From Siphonodentalium dalli (lineage: Eukaryota > Mollusca > Scaphopoda > Gadilida > Siphonodentaliidae), in contig CP136063.1 of NCBI GenBank assembly GCA_032622095.1, forward strand, positions 25,980,987-26,044,986: a stretch of DNA of 64,000 bases, in the 5' to 3' direction. This document shows positions 42,075-53,215 of the stretch, piece by piece; the stretch's first letter is position 1, and each line of letters opens with the position of its first letter. The notes under the pieces are model-generated. The model was given only the letters and a program-made list of their open reading frames with translations, had not been told where the DNA came from and did no database searches. Both the position numbers and the translations under genes were made by a program.

Positions 42075-44325
42075 ATTGTGCACAGTTACTGGACATAAAG
42101 TCCCAAAAATAAGGTTTTAATCGAGTTCAGAAATCGGTATCTTATATATGACGAAGTCAAGTAATGCATGAATTAATTTTTGAAAATTCACCTCCGAGAA
42201 ACATGTCTCAAATAAAAGCACTAAACGCAAAATACCGGCCATAAAGTCGCTTGTTTCCTATAAATAACATACGCACCTACAACTATGCAGCGATAAAATC
42301 ATTCCGGACGCCAAATTAACGGAGTTTTAAACATTTTTCCCCGTGATCGTCCAGTGACTCGACACCATCATTGAATTCAAAACCGAAACCAATCGAATGC
42401 GGAAATAAACTGGCGAATAAAAAATGCCAACCCACTAAAACGGAACAATTGAGAGATCGCAATTATTCGTTTTGGACGTCGGAAGGGAAAGTGAATCTAC
42501 TATATGGCTTTATCGGAGGCCGAAAACATGATTATATCACTAGTAGTTTGTGAATTATTACAGCGAATTATTCAAAAGTTTTAGTTATGTAGATTAATAG
42601 GTGTTGACTATAGAATGAGATGAGATTATGCATGGTCATCGTCAAATAAAGCATTAACAAATCCCCATCAAAGTTTAGGCCTATTAATATTATAAGCATG
42701 TATACGTGGTCGACCTTTTTGTCTTTCCTTAGTTTGCTTGGTTTGTTGGTTTAGGTAAACCGACATGCATATGTAAACATTACTATATAGTATACCGCCC
42801 CCCCCCCCCCGATCCGAGAGGTAGGCCATATCACTCAGTAACAAGAACAACGGTAGGCCTACCGGTATCTCACCAAAAGCCATTTTAGTTATTGTAATTA
42901 ATTCGCTCATTACCTATAAATGCATTTAAAACAATACCAACCAAAAACAGTATAAAAGTTGCTGAATATGCCATAATACTTAGAAGATTATTAAAGTGGG
43001 CAGACTTTTATTCGAGCTAATGAGAGTTGATGAAATAGACCGATAGACATACCTAGTTTTTTAATAGTAGGCCTACGTGTATATGGTGGTGCCAGGATTT
43101 AATCAGACGCAGGAGCTAATAGCGACCGGACTGAGCACTGTATACATGTGTTGTAGCCCCCCCCCCTCGACCCCTCCCATAGCGCTAGCCCTGTTTATAT
43201 TCTGTTAACGGGTAAGCTGTCGAAAACAAGTTGCATTAAAGTCTGTCACATTGTCAAAGTCTCGGCGAAGAACTTGAATGCGCGTCAGTGTCGCGATAAT
43301 TGGAATCGAGGCTATATATTCTGCGAACTGATACATGCTGGTACAATGACATGGGCAATTCCATTCACCTGAAGGGGGTCGGGTGGTGAAAAGTTATAAA
43401 AGAAAGTTATTCCGTTGAATATATAAATTTGTCCACATGTTAACTATATAGTATATACTCTCACAAAAGACATAATTACGATGGTAGCATGTATACACGC
43501 GAGTAAATTAAAATGGCTTTTGGTGAGATACCGGTAGGCCTACCGTTGTTCTTGTTACTGAGTGATACGTGATATGGCCTACCTCTCGGATCGGGGGCGG
43601 TATACTATATAGTAATGTTTACATATGCATGTCGGTTTACCTAAACCAACAAACCAAGCAAACTAAGGAAAGACAAAAAGGTCGACCACGTATACATGCT
43701 TATAATATTAATATGCCTAAACTTTGATGGGGATTTGTTAATGCTTTATTTGACGATGACCATGCATAATCTCATCTAATTCTATAGTCAACACCTATTA
43801 ATCTACATAACTAAAACTTTTGAATAATTCGCTGTAATAATTCACAAACTACTAGTGAGATAATCATGTTTTCGGCCTCCGATAAAGCCATATAGTAGAT
43901 TCACTTTCCCTTCCGACGTCCAAAACGAAAAATTGCGATCTCTCAATTGTTCCGTTTTAGTGGGTTGGCATTTTTTATTCGCCAGTTTATTTCCGCATTC
44001 GATTGGTTTCGGTTTTGAATTCAATGATGGTGTCGAGTCACTGGACGATCACGGCGAAAAATGTTTAAAACTCCGTTAATTTGGCGTCCGGAATGATTTT
44101 ATCGCTGCATAGTTGTAGGTGCGTATGTTATTTATAGGAAACAAGCGACTTTATGGCCGGTATTTTGCGTTTAGTGCTTTTATTTGAGACATGTTTCTCG
44201 GAGGTGAATTTTCAAAAATTAATTCATGCATTACTTGACTTCGTCATATATAAGATACCGATTTCTGAACTCGATTAAAACCTTATTTTTGGGACTTTAT
44301 GTCCAGTAACTGTGAATTGTGCCAC
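42075..44325. mobile_element. 2.25-kb foldback element with ~820-bp inverted arms
   Basis: The left arm (about 42075-42887) and right arm (about 43508-44325) are inverted, nearly identical copies. For example, 'cataaagtcccaaaaataag', 'ctatatggctttatcggagg', 'tacgtggtcgacctttttgt' and 'ggtaggcctaccggtatctc' are found in both. The unique centre is about 620 bp. The same 60-residue frame occurs once per arm with two differences, a consequence of the duplication and not evidence of a gene. A poly-C run in the left arm (about 13 C, near 42797) is five bases in the right arm. No transposase or terminal duplication is identified. Confidence 0.85.
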
Positions 44326-44424
44326 TTTACCTCCCTCTTAAAACAATAATTACACCCACATATTGAATTTGGATTCCAAGGAGATGCAGACATGCTGAAA
44401 GTAAATTGTGTGTACACGCCTATT

Positions 44425-47400
44425 GGTTACACTGGTGTAAATAAGGTTCGGAGAGACCTCTAGCGGATGCGGGAGGAATATATAGGAGAGAATAAAATAG
44501 ACACTGGGCCCTGATTGGTCAATAGCCTTGTGTGCTTTTTGCATAAAAAAATCATCACACCTCTTCCCTATGATTTCCCATAGGTAAGATAGCCATTGGC
44601 ACAGGAATTAACCCTTTGTAGTGAAGTTTGAATTTTTTGGTGTGGTCTAAAATATGACAGTATTTTTTTATGCGGATCTGACACTAGTTACGAAAACACA
44701 AGATTTAAAGGTGAATTCCCTGCTAGACAGATATGATTTTTTTGTGTAAAAAGTTTCCCGAAATGTCAATTTTTCAGATTTAAAAAAAAATTTGGACCCA
44801 TGGTTCATATAGCCAACAGCATACGCTAAAACGTTAGCACTGAGGCCTATGGAAATCATTTACACCAGTGTAACCTAAAGGGAAAAATGAGCTTTTTGAC
44901 ATTTTTGATTCCTGGGAGTCACTTTAAAGTATTTTAATGCATTTTTCACAGCCTGGTCTTTCAGTCCAATGTATCTCCCATGCATGGTGTGGCTATTCTT
45001 GCTGCTGATGTCTTCTTTCACTTACATCGGCCAAAAAAATGGTATGATTTTTCATAAAAAATGCCAATTTTTCAAGGTATTTTCAAAAAATTTCAAGGTG
45101 GTAATTGTCACATGATAATGCAAATTACCCATAACATGAGCATGTCAATGACACATATACCAATTGTTATAAGAAGCTAATCTAACAAGTATTTTTGATT
45201 TTATAGCCAGTGATATACAGATATATATAATAAAAGTGTCTCATTTTCACTGGTGGGTATGGCCATTTGAAGGTTAATAGCACTAAAACTTGGACACATT
45301 TAAGAAAATGCTTCAGCATTTCAAAGAGAGCATATCTTTGTTCAACTAATTCAATATACACCCACATCCAGTTATCTTGGATCACCCTTGCAGACCTGAA
45401 AATGTCACATTTTAGTCTTCCATGTGCTGATAAAGTCATGTGCTTGGTGCTCAGCTGATCAGATCTGGACTCAATGACCTCACATCACCAGAAGTTCTCT
45501 CATGGAAAGAATACTGTACAGTCTTCCATAGCTGATCCAAGTTTGCAACACCAAACCCCAAAAACTGTGTGAAAATGGGGCCTGAATATGACTTGTGGTG
45601 GAAAAATGTGCTTTTTTGATGAATAATGTGTTACAGAGAGTGGGGTTAAATTGTGTGTGATAAATAAAGAACCACAGAAGTGATATTGTTTTTGAACACA
45701 TTTTTTTCATTCATGGGCAATTCTGAAAAAATGTAGGGTGTTACAATTATTCCGCGAAAAAGCGGGCTATCACTTTAGGTTACACTGGTGTAAATAAGGT
45801 TCGGAGAGACCTCTAGCGGATGCGGGAGGAATATATAGGAGAGAATAAAATAGACACTGGGCCCTGATTGGTCAATAGCCTTGTGTGCTTTTTGCATAAA
45901 AAAATCATCACACCTCTTCCCTATGATTTCCCATAGGTAAGATAGCCATTGGCACAGGAATTAACCCTTTGTAGTGAAGTTTGAATTTTTTGGTGTGGTC
46001 TAAAATATGACAGTATTTTTTTATGCGGATCTGACACTAGTTACGAAAACACAAGATTTAAAGGTGAATTCCCTGCTAGACAGATATGATTTTTTTGTGT
46101 AAAAAGTTTCCCGAAATGTCAATTTTTCAGATTTAAAAAAAAATTTGGACCCATGGTTCATATAGCCAACAGCATACGCTAAAACGTTAGCACTGAGGCC
46201 TATGGAAATCATTTACACCAGTGTAACCTAAAGGGAAAAATGAGCTTTTTGACATTTTTGATTCCTGGGAGTCACTTTAAAGTATTTTAATGCATTTTTC
46301 ACAGCCTGGTCTTTCAGTCCAATGTATCTCCCATGCATGGTGTGGCTATTCTTGCTGCTGATGTCTTCTTTCACTTACATCGGCCAAAAAAATGGTATGA
46401 TTTTTCATAAAAAATGCCAATTTTTCAAGGTATTTTCAAAAAATTTCAAGGTGGTAATTGTCACATGATAATGCAAATTTCCCATAACATGAGCATGTCA
46501 ATGACACATATACCAATTGTTATAAGAAGCTAATCTAACAAGTATTTTTGATTTTATAGCCAGTGATATACAGATATATATAATAAAAGTGTCTCATTTT
46601 CACTGGTGGGTATGGCCATTTGAAGGTTAATAGCACTAAAACTTGGACACATTTAAGAAAATGCTTCAGCATTTCAAAGAGAGCATATCTTTGTTCAACT
46701 AATTCAATATACACCCACATCCAGTTATCTTGGATCACCCTTGCAGACCTGAAAATGTCACATTTTAGTCTTCCATGTGCTGATAAAGTCATGTGCTTGG
46801 TGCTCAGCTGATCAGATCTGGACTCAATGACCTCACATCACCAGAAGTTCTCTCATGGAAAGAATACTGTACAGTCTTCCATAGCTGATCCAAGTTTGCA
46901 ACACCAAACCCCAAAAACTGTGTGAAAATGGGGCCTGAATATGACTTGTGGTGGAAAAATGTGCTTTTTTGATGAATAATGTGTTACAGAGAGTGGGGTT
47001 AAATTGTGTGTGATAAATAAAGAACCACAGAAGTGATATTGTTTTTGAACACATTTTTTTCATTCATGGGCAATTCTGAAAAAATGTAATAGTAGGGTGT
47101 TACAATTATTCCGCGAAAAAGCGGGCTATCACTTTAGGTTACACTGGTGTAAATAAGGTTCGGAGAGACCTCTAGCGGATGCGGGAGGAATATATAGGAG
47201 AGAATAAAATAGACACTGGGCCCTGATTGGTCAATAGCCTTGTGTGCTTTTTGCATAAAAAAATCATCACACCTCTTCCCTATGATTTCCCATAGGTAAG
47301 ATAGCCATTGGCACAGGAATTAACCCTTTGTAGTGAAGTTTGAATTTTTTGGTGTGGTCTAAAATATGACAGTATTTTTTTATGCGGATCTGACACTAGT

Positions 47401-47587
47401 TACGAAAACACAAGATTTAAAGGTGAATTCCCTGCTAGACAGATATGATTTTTTTGTGTAAAAAGTTTCCCGAAATGTCAATTTTTCAGATTTAAAATTT
47501 TTTTTGGACCCATGGTTCATATAGCCAACAGCATACGCTAAAACGTTAGCACTGAGGCCTATGGAAATCATTTACACCAGTGTAACC
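44425..47587. mobile_element. Three 451-bp modules with perfect 18-bp inverted ends, separated by two ~905-bp internals
   Basis: Modules lie at 44425-44875, 45778-46228 and 47137-47587, each exactly 451 bp. Each begins GGTTACACTGGTGTAAAT and ends ATTTACACCAGTGTAACC, a perfect inverted repeat. The internals (44876-45777, 902 bp; 46229-47136, 908 bp) are almost identical to each other, begin TAAAGGG and end ACTTTA. The whole block is flanked by TATT on both sides (44421-44424 and 47588-47591). The third module differs by a short A/T-run inversion near 47500. Identical small frames appear in each copy but have no recognised domain. Alternatives are a tandem array formed by unequal exchange, or an element that uses the module as a terminal repeat. 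Confidence 0.85.
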
Positions 47588-47591
47588 TATT

Positions 47592-48040
47592 CACATTCAA
47601 TTGAATGAGACCATACCAAAGGCAACAAGAACGACGATTCGCTTCCGCGCGCACAACAGCCGAGTTCGATATACCGTAATACATATTTCTTGGTTTCTCT
47701 TAATGGAGCACTTTTTTAAACGTTGTTATACCTGTGCTCTCTCGCACCCACTACGCCACACTGACTCCCAACTGGGTCCATCCATCCATCATAATTGGTG
47801 GATCAAACATGGGGTGTGTGGGGGTCTGTCTGAAAATATTTTTTAGACACGTATGATACTGTTTTACTTTTGACAATTTTTGGGACTCGACCACCGACCC
47901 CTTGACCCAATTGTTTCCGTTTTGTTACTTTTCCAATATGTTATGTTAATGACTTATCTTTCTGTAATATATGTATTTATACCACGATCGCCTATCTTAC
48001 TATATAAATAAAACCATATCTGTTTAAATGTTACATTAAA
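47592..48040. other. Spacer
   Basis: No feature recognised. A short frame at 47.60-47.85 kb has no known domain. Confidence 0.5.
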
Positions 48041-48504
48041 TCAACACATGTTGATTAAAGGTAAAGATTTCACCAATCTATTGAAATCATTTATGTTCCT
48101 CCCAATAATAACTAAACCAACACGAATAACAGAGTTCAGTGCAACCCTAATAGACAACATATTCACCAACTCTCACCATTCTTCCCCAAAATACTCAGGC
48201 ATTTTTGTTGAAGATATATCTGATCACCTACCAATATTCCTTATAATAACTGGGCATGAAAATAAACACTGCCCAAATAAAGAGATGTACATGTACATCT
48301 ACCAACGCGAATTTTCAAATCAGAACATTCAAAACTTCATCAATAAGATATCATCTATGGACTGGGGCACTGTTTACAACAGTACCGACTGCAATTCATG
48401 CTATGAAACTTTCTGAGATTATATGAGTGATGTATACAATCACAGCTTTCCAAAGCGTAGAAAGAAAATTAGGACTCATAAAAACAATCCGTGGATAACA
48501 GCAG
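48040..48504 (+). pseudogene. LINE fragment: end of the endonuclease domain
   Basis: The 122-residue frame contains 'LPIITKPTRITEFSATLIDN', followed by IF, and 'FVEDISDHLPIF', the DxxDH end of the apurinic-type endonuclease in CR1/Jockey-like LINEs. Beyond the stop at 48416 the post-endonuclease linker continues in another frame ('NHSFPKRRKK', 'NNPWITAV') up to the TTAA where MITE-A has inserted. The rest resumes at 51229. Confidence 0.8.
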
Positions 48505-48949
48505 TTAAAGATGGATTATCTCTTTAAATAACAAATTTCACGTGAGTGACATACATTTCCTCGAACTCTTTTTTGAATTATAGATGGTTTATCTCTTTAA
48601 ATAATTTTTTTTAAATAGTTGCGTGGGTATAAAATAATAGATATGAACTGAAGACCCCTGTCCGTAAAAGCCTCTATCAATTAATATTGATTTTATTTCC
48701 AATATTAAATCGGGACCGTTTATGTTACTATTTTTATAACAGGCCATTCGGATGATACCATATTGGGATATAGAGCACTGGGCTGTTCCTATGGCTACGC
48801 ACCGAATGTCAAATGTCCCAGCTTGATTGTTTGTATTGTTTTGTTCCACATATATAAGCGATAATGAGTATAATTAACGTTTATTTGTGACAAAATTGTA
48901 CAATAACATTTCTGGTCTCTGTTAACAGTAACTGTAACATGCAACCGGG

Positions 48950-49020
48950 GGTATCAACTAACCGAGCGGTCTAACGACTGCATATGATTCCGACTCGTGG
49001 GTCGCCCAGACGCCCAAGGG
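48950..49020 (+). ncRNA. Possible tRNA-like SINE head
   Basis: 'taaccgagcggtctaacgac' resembles the A-box region of leucine/serine-type tRNAs. A B box is not clear and no cloverleaf can be drawn. Its position at the edge of the insertion fits a retroposon end. Weak. Confidence 0.2.
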
Positions 49021-49554
49021 GATTTTAATGTCTGGGTTGATTCTAAATAAAGTTGCTGCCACCACCCTTATTTTTCTAAGTGCTCAAGGGAAACACTACA
49101 CTATACCCCTCCCTATACCTAATGAGACTTCGTCTCGGCCTCGCAGTCGGTCAATAGAGACTGACAGTCTCCAGCTAACTGTTTGTTCAAGTTCTGCCCG
49201 TGGCAGGACTTTGGCAGTTTTAACCTCGTAAAACTGCCCACTTCGTCTCTATACACTTCCAAGGTTTACCACTTTGGGTAACACCTTAATTAATTAAGCT
49301 TTTATGCTTCGATCTTAAAGATTCGAGCTTTTGCTTCGAGCACTTCGAGCTTGCTTACATTGAATTGAGCCGTGACCCAACTGAGGTTCTCCTTTGTTGT
49401 TGGGTCGTTTCCGGCCGAAGGCCGGGTAGGATGGTCGGACTGCAGTTTGCATGTCCCTTCACCCTTTCTTGATTATTCGATGGGGATCGATACTGTACAT
49501 GTGGTTGGAGGCAAAGCGGTGGAAGCGTGGTGGAGTCGTCAAGTGCTGTCGATG

Positions 49555-50060
49555 TTATATGGGTCTGTCTGTTGCGTCTAGTTGTAGGGTGGACTTTGTC
49601 TTTTTCGTGGTGAGTAGTTGGTTTCTAACTTGTAGTTCTAGGAGGAGTGGGCTGTTGTCTAGTCGGGATAGTGTCATGTTTCTGAGTTCCTTCAGTCTTT
49701 GCTTGATTGTAGGTAGTTCGCTGGGTCGTGGAGGGCGTTGATCGGTGTCCATGGTGGTTGGCGGAGCGCGATGCGGAGGGCTAGGTTTTGGACTTTCTGT
49801 AGTTTTTCAATGTAGGTCTCTGGGGCTGCTGTGAGGATGGCAGCACCGTACTCCATGACTGGTCGGACGTAGATTTTGTAGAGGTTGATGAGGGTTTGGC
49901 TGTTGGTTCCCCAGTCTGTTCCCAGGAGGCATCGTAGTAGATTTGTTCTTTTTCGGGCTTTATCGGCTATCTTGTTGATGTGATGGATGAAGGTCATTTG
50001 CTTGTCTAGTGTTATTCCTAGTGAGGTTCTCCGGGTCTGAGACCTCCTTTTATACCCATC
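49555..50060 (-). pseudogene. Jockey-like LINE fragment: end of reverse transcriptase
   Basis: The minus-strand frame 49997-49692 contains 'MTFIHHINKIADKARKRTNL', 'LINLYKIYVRPVMEYGAAI' and 'YIEKLQKVQNLALRIAL', the typical region after the RT core in Jockey-like elements. It shifts frame near 49745 into 'PSELPTIKQRLKELRNM' (49752-49555). No catalytic core is present, so it is a truncated, dead fragment. It lies inside the insertion that splits MITE-A. Confidence 0.8.
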
Positions 50061-51055
50061 TCAGGGCACCTGGTGGCACAAAGTTGCAACCAATCAGAAT
50101 CGTTGAAACCCAGCCAATCACAGGCTAGCTTGAGAGCACCGATCTGCTTCTATATTTGTGATAGGGTATTTCCCTTTTTGCTCGCAGTCTAATTTTAATT
50201 ATGGCAATTCCAAGGTATTATGGAATTCGGGAAATTCCTATTTTACCTGGATATTTAATTACAGTTGTGTATAAGATGTTTATTGATAACTATAATTGGG
50301 CTATTGGAAGTATTTGGACGGGAATAGATTCATACTCCGGAGACAAGGTGAGTGTGATGAAACGGGCGGCCATGTATTCGTAATGCAAAAATATGCCGTC
50401 ATATTTTTGGATAAAAACTCACTTATTTGACATTTCCTTGGGTTGGCATTTGTTCGGGGTAATATAGTGATGTATACCCGACAATTGCCTTATAATTTCA
50501 ACAAATGGGACCTTGTTGTTTTCACACTATTTATGGATATCGGGAAGCACCGGGTTGATTTCTTTTATGTGCGTCGAAATTTGGGGTGTTTTATAATTGA
50601 ATATATTTGACTTTCCTGAACTTTTCCAGGGTTTGGATAATTGTGGATGGGTGCATTGATAGGCATAATAATCATATATCATGGGAAGTTACCATTTTTA
50701 TGTGAAAAATCGCTATTTGTGATAACCGGGGTCGCAGGCCAAAAAGCTTCCGACATTGCCGGAGGCGCACTCGTTTAATGTTAAATACATAAATATGCGA
50801 CTTCCAAATAAATGCTTCTAAATGTGCCCTGATATGATCTGAATGTGGGGGAATATAATTTGGGTTAATATAATATGTATAGCTTATTGGAACGATATTT
50901 GTGTGATGATATCTGTGCTTCGCACAATTACATTCGTTGTCAAGATGATTTTGTCTGCTTGACAACGTAAACAGGAAGTGACTTTTAGTCGGGACTTGCA
51001 TCTTGTATGTAACTTGTTGCCGGATCGTATGTGAATCCTGTGCTCGTCGCACCAC
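50061..51055. other. Unclassified part of the nested insertion
   Basis: A minus-strand 128-residue frame (51058-50672) has no family that I recognise. It may be untranslated sequence of the neighbouring LINE fragment or of a separate insertion. Confidence 0.4.
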
Positions 51056-51228
51056 CAATATTGTTCGTTAGCTGAATAAACACACCTTTTCAGACCAGAA
51101 AATATTCGAAATAAAATTAATATTAATCGATAGAAGCATTTCCGGACAGAAGTCTTCGATTCAAATTTAATATTTTATACGCAAGTAACTATATAATACA
51201 TGTTTACAAAGAGATAATACACCTTTAA

Positions 51229-51470
51229 CTCAATCAAGAGAAAGAATAAATTGTATAGAAATTCTTACAAAACAGATCTAAATATAACAATGAAAGATAC
51301 AAAGCATATAAAAATAGACTAATCACTACAATAAGAATGGCGAAACGAATATTACCATAACAAATTTGAGCGTTACCAAGGAAACATGAAATCACCCTGG
51401 GCTGTACTGAAAAAAATCCTCAATAAGAACAAAAACAATATTATCACTGGTGCTCATCTCTTTCACAATA
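51229..51470 (+). pseudogene. LINE fragment, continuation after the MITE insertion
   Basis: After TTAA, 'NSIKRKNKLYRNSYKT' and then, in a shifted frame, 'ERYKAYKNRLITTIR' and 'KSPWAVLKKILNKNK' continue the linker between endonuclease and RT that stopped at 48504. The RT itself is not present downstream. Confidence 0.8.
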
Positions 51471-52770
51471 ATCAATTCTATCGCCATTTCCGATACGTCC
51501 CTATCTTCATTTTAATGATTTTTCCGCCATTTTAAAGCCATAAAATGTGACAAATAGCAACATCACGTAGAAAAATGGTAAGAAAAGATAAATAATACAC
51601 CACGCATACCCTAGCGGATTTAGATCCAGGACACGTTAATTTAAGTGATGCAGATTGGAAACACTATATATTATCACGCATGATGCTCGTTTTACGCGAT
51701 GATCAGTTAGTTTTCCAGATGATTCTACAAATTTCCGACTTCACCTTCGGAATTGAAAGATATATCAAATTATCTCGGCTGTTTCGATACAATTTATGTA
51801 ATCTTTTATCTCTCATGTTCAATATTGGCACATCAAACTATTTGAAAATGTACGTAAATTTCAGTAAAATGCGTAATTCTAAAGTTGCATGTGGGATCCG
51901 ACTCTATAATGTTTGGTTCCGTCTCTTTCTCGACCCGAAATGATAGGTTCCGGTTCAATCGGCAAGAAATTATTCTGATGTTGATACACGGTTATTGAAA
52001 TATGGAGCGTTATGGAGCGTCTAACTACACTCTCAACCGCACAATAGCTTATATATCGCCTTATCACTTTGGAAATAATATCTGATATTTATGCGTTCAT
52101 TCAAATTAGAACATTAAATTTAGGGTTATTCTTGCCAAGTCTTTGTTTTGTTCAACAAACGGTTACGTTTTATGATCGAACATATATACCATCACTGTTG
52201 AAGTTTAGTAAAATAATTGTGTATGGACTTTCTCATTAAACGATTGAAATTGATACCCCGAAGGCTCCATTTCGAGATTTAGCATGCTTCAGTTCCCGTT
52301 TCTAAATAGCACGTACAGCATTACGTAAAATTTTATTTACGTTGCAATATTATCGCGCTATTTAACCGGATTTGCGTCTGAGTAAAGTAAATGTTAATAG
52401 ATCGATGCAAGGTATTTAACAGGGAAACATTAAATGTGTATTGTTGTGAAATATGTTAGGCTTGCCTTTATTTATTATATTCAAAACTAAACAATGTATG
52501 TATTGTATGATTGCATATCGTTTAAATAAAATATGTATACATTCTTATTTTTGGCATTTGATACCCTTTTTATTCAGCCCACAATTGCTTTTCAGATTGA
52601 CATACTATTTTCTTTGTAGGTTCGGGGCTATGCCTAAATAGAGAGGGACCGTACTTTCATAATCTGCCAACTTCAGTATACCCTATGTATGTGGCATAAT
52701 GGGCAAATTGTCTAGAAACCATCTATACATCGCGTTTTAATACGAGTGGTTTTGTGTTTAGAGTGGGTCC
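51471..52770. other. Gene-free AT-rich stretch
   Basis: No supported coding, RNA or repeat feature. Confidence 0.5.
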
Positions 52771-52777
52771 ATATGCC

Positions 52778-53011
52778 TCAAATTGAAATTGTGTGGCGTT
52801 TGAGGTTTGAGACGTATTTTGAAGCATATTGGCAGTCGCTACATTTGTGTATCTGAACCGATTTGGCGGGCGTATTGGTGGAAACCGGTGTATCAAACGA
52901 ACCATCGCCGAGATCGCCGACATCCATAGCACCATCATCCACCGGTGGATTTGCTTCAGTTTGTGGTCCCAGCTCGACTGACAGGTCCAGGAGGAACATG
53001 GAATCCTCCAA
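52778..53011 (-). pseudogene. Zinc-finger gene fragment cut by MITE-A
   Basis: The frame begins 'MEDSMFLLDLSVELG', is acidic ('PPVDDGAMDVGDLGDGSFD') and ends 'HKCSDCQYASKYVSNLKRHT' before a stop. That gives the C-x2-C and first histidine of a C2H2 finger with a linker unlike loci 1-4. Upstream (plus-strand right) it runs directly into the TTAA end of MITE-A at 53014, so its 5' part is missing or was displaced. It could also be an exon of a larger gene. Confidence 0.4.
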
Positions 53012-53013
53012 TC

Positions 53014-53119
53014 TTAAAGGTGGATTATCTCTTTGTAAACATGTATTATATAATTACCGGGGTATAAAATATTAGAATTGAATCGAAGACTCCTGTCCGG
53101 AAATGCTTCCATCGATTAA
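53014..53119 (-). mobile_element. MITE-A fragment
   Basis: TTAAAGGTGGATTATCTCTT to 'ctgtccggaaatgcttccat', broken at TTAA (53116-53119) by MITE-B. Confidence 0.8.
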
Positions 53120-53215
53120 AGGAATACTGTACCCAAATGTTGTTGTTGGTTTCGGTAGTCTCTGCGTCGGAGAATAAGGTAAACAAGAAATTATGGCTTT
53201 GAAATCCATGTAAAA

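Larger units (their letters stand above)
48505..51228. mobile_element. 2.7-kb nested MITE-A insertion inside the LINE
   Basis: Outer edges are TTAAAGATGGATTATCTC (48505) and GATAATACACCTTTAA (ending 51228). Removing it restores GCAG-TTAA-CTCAATC in the LINE coding sequence. Inside, a second left end follows 44 bases of filler (48541-48584) that matches, inverted, DNA at 54.69-54.74 kb. The MITE runs to 48932, is broken by a further 2.1 kb (about 48933-51055), and resumes at 51061 ('ttgttcgttagctgaataaa') to 51228. Confidence 0.75.

Noticed and set aside
42371-44024. Two near-identical 60-residue proteins on opposite strands
   Set aside because: They are one short frame duplicated by the inverted arms of the foldback element; no domain and no codon bias evident.
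44668-47571. Repeated small ORFs (63, 85, 76 residues) as a gene family
   Set aside because: They recur only because the 451/905-bp unit is repeated; translations are low-complexity and without known domains.
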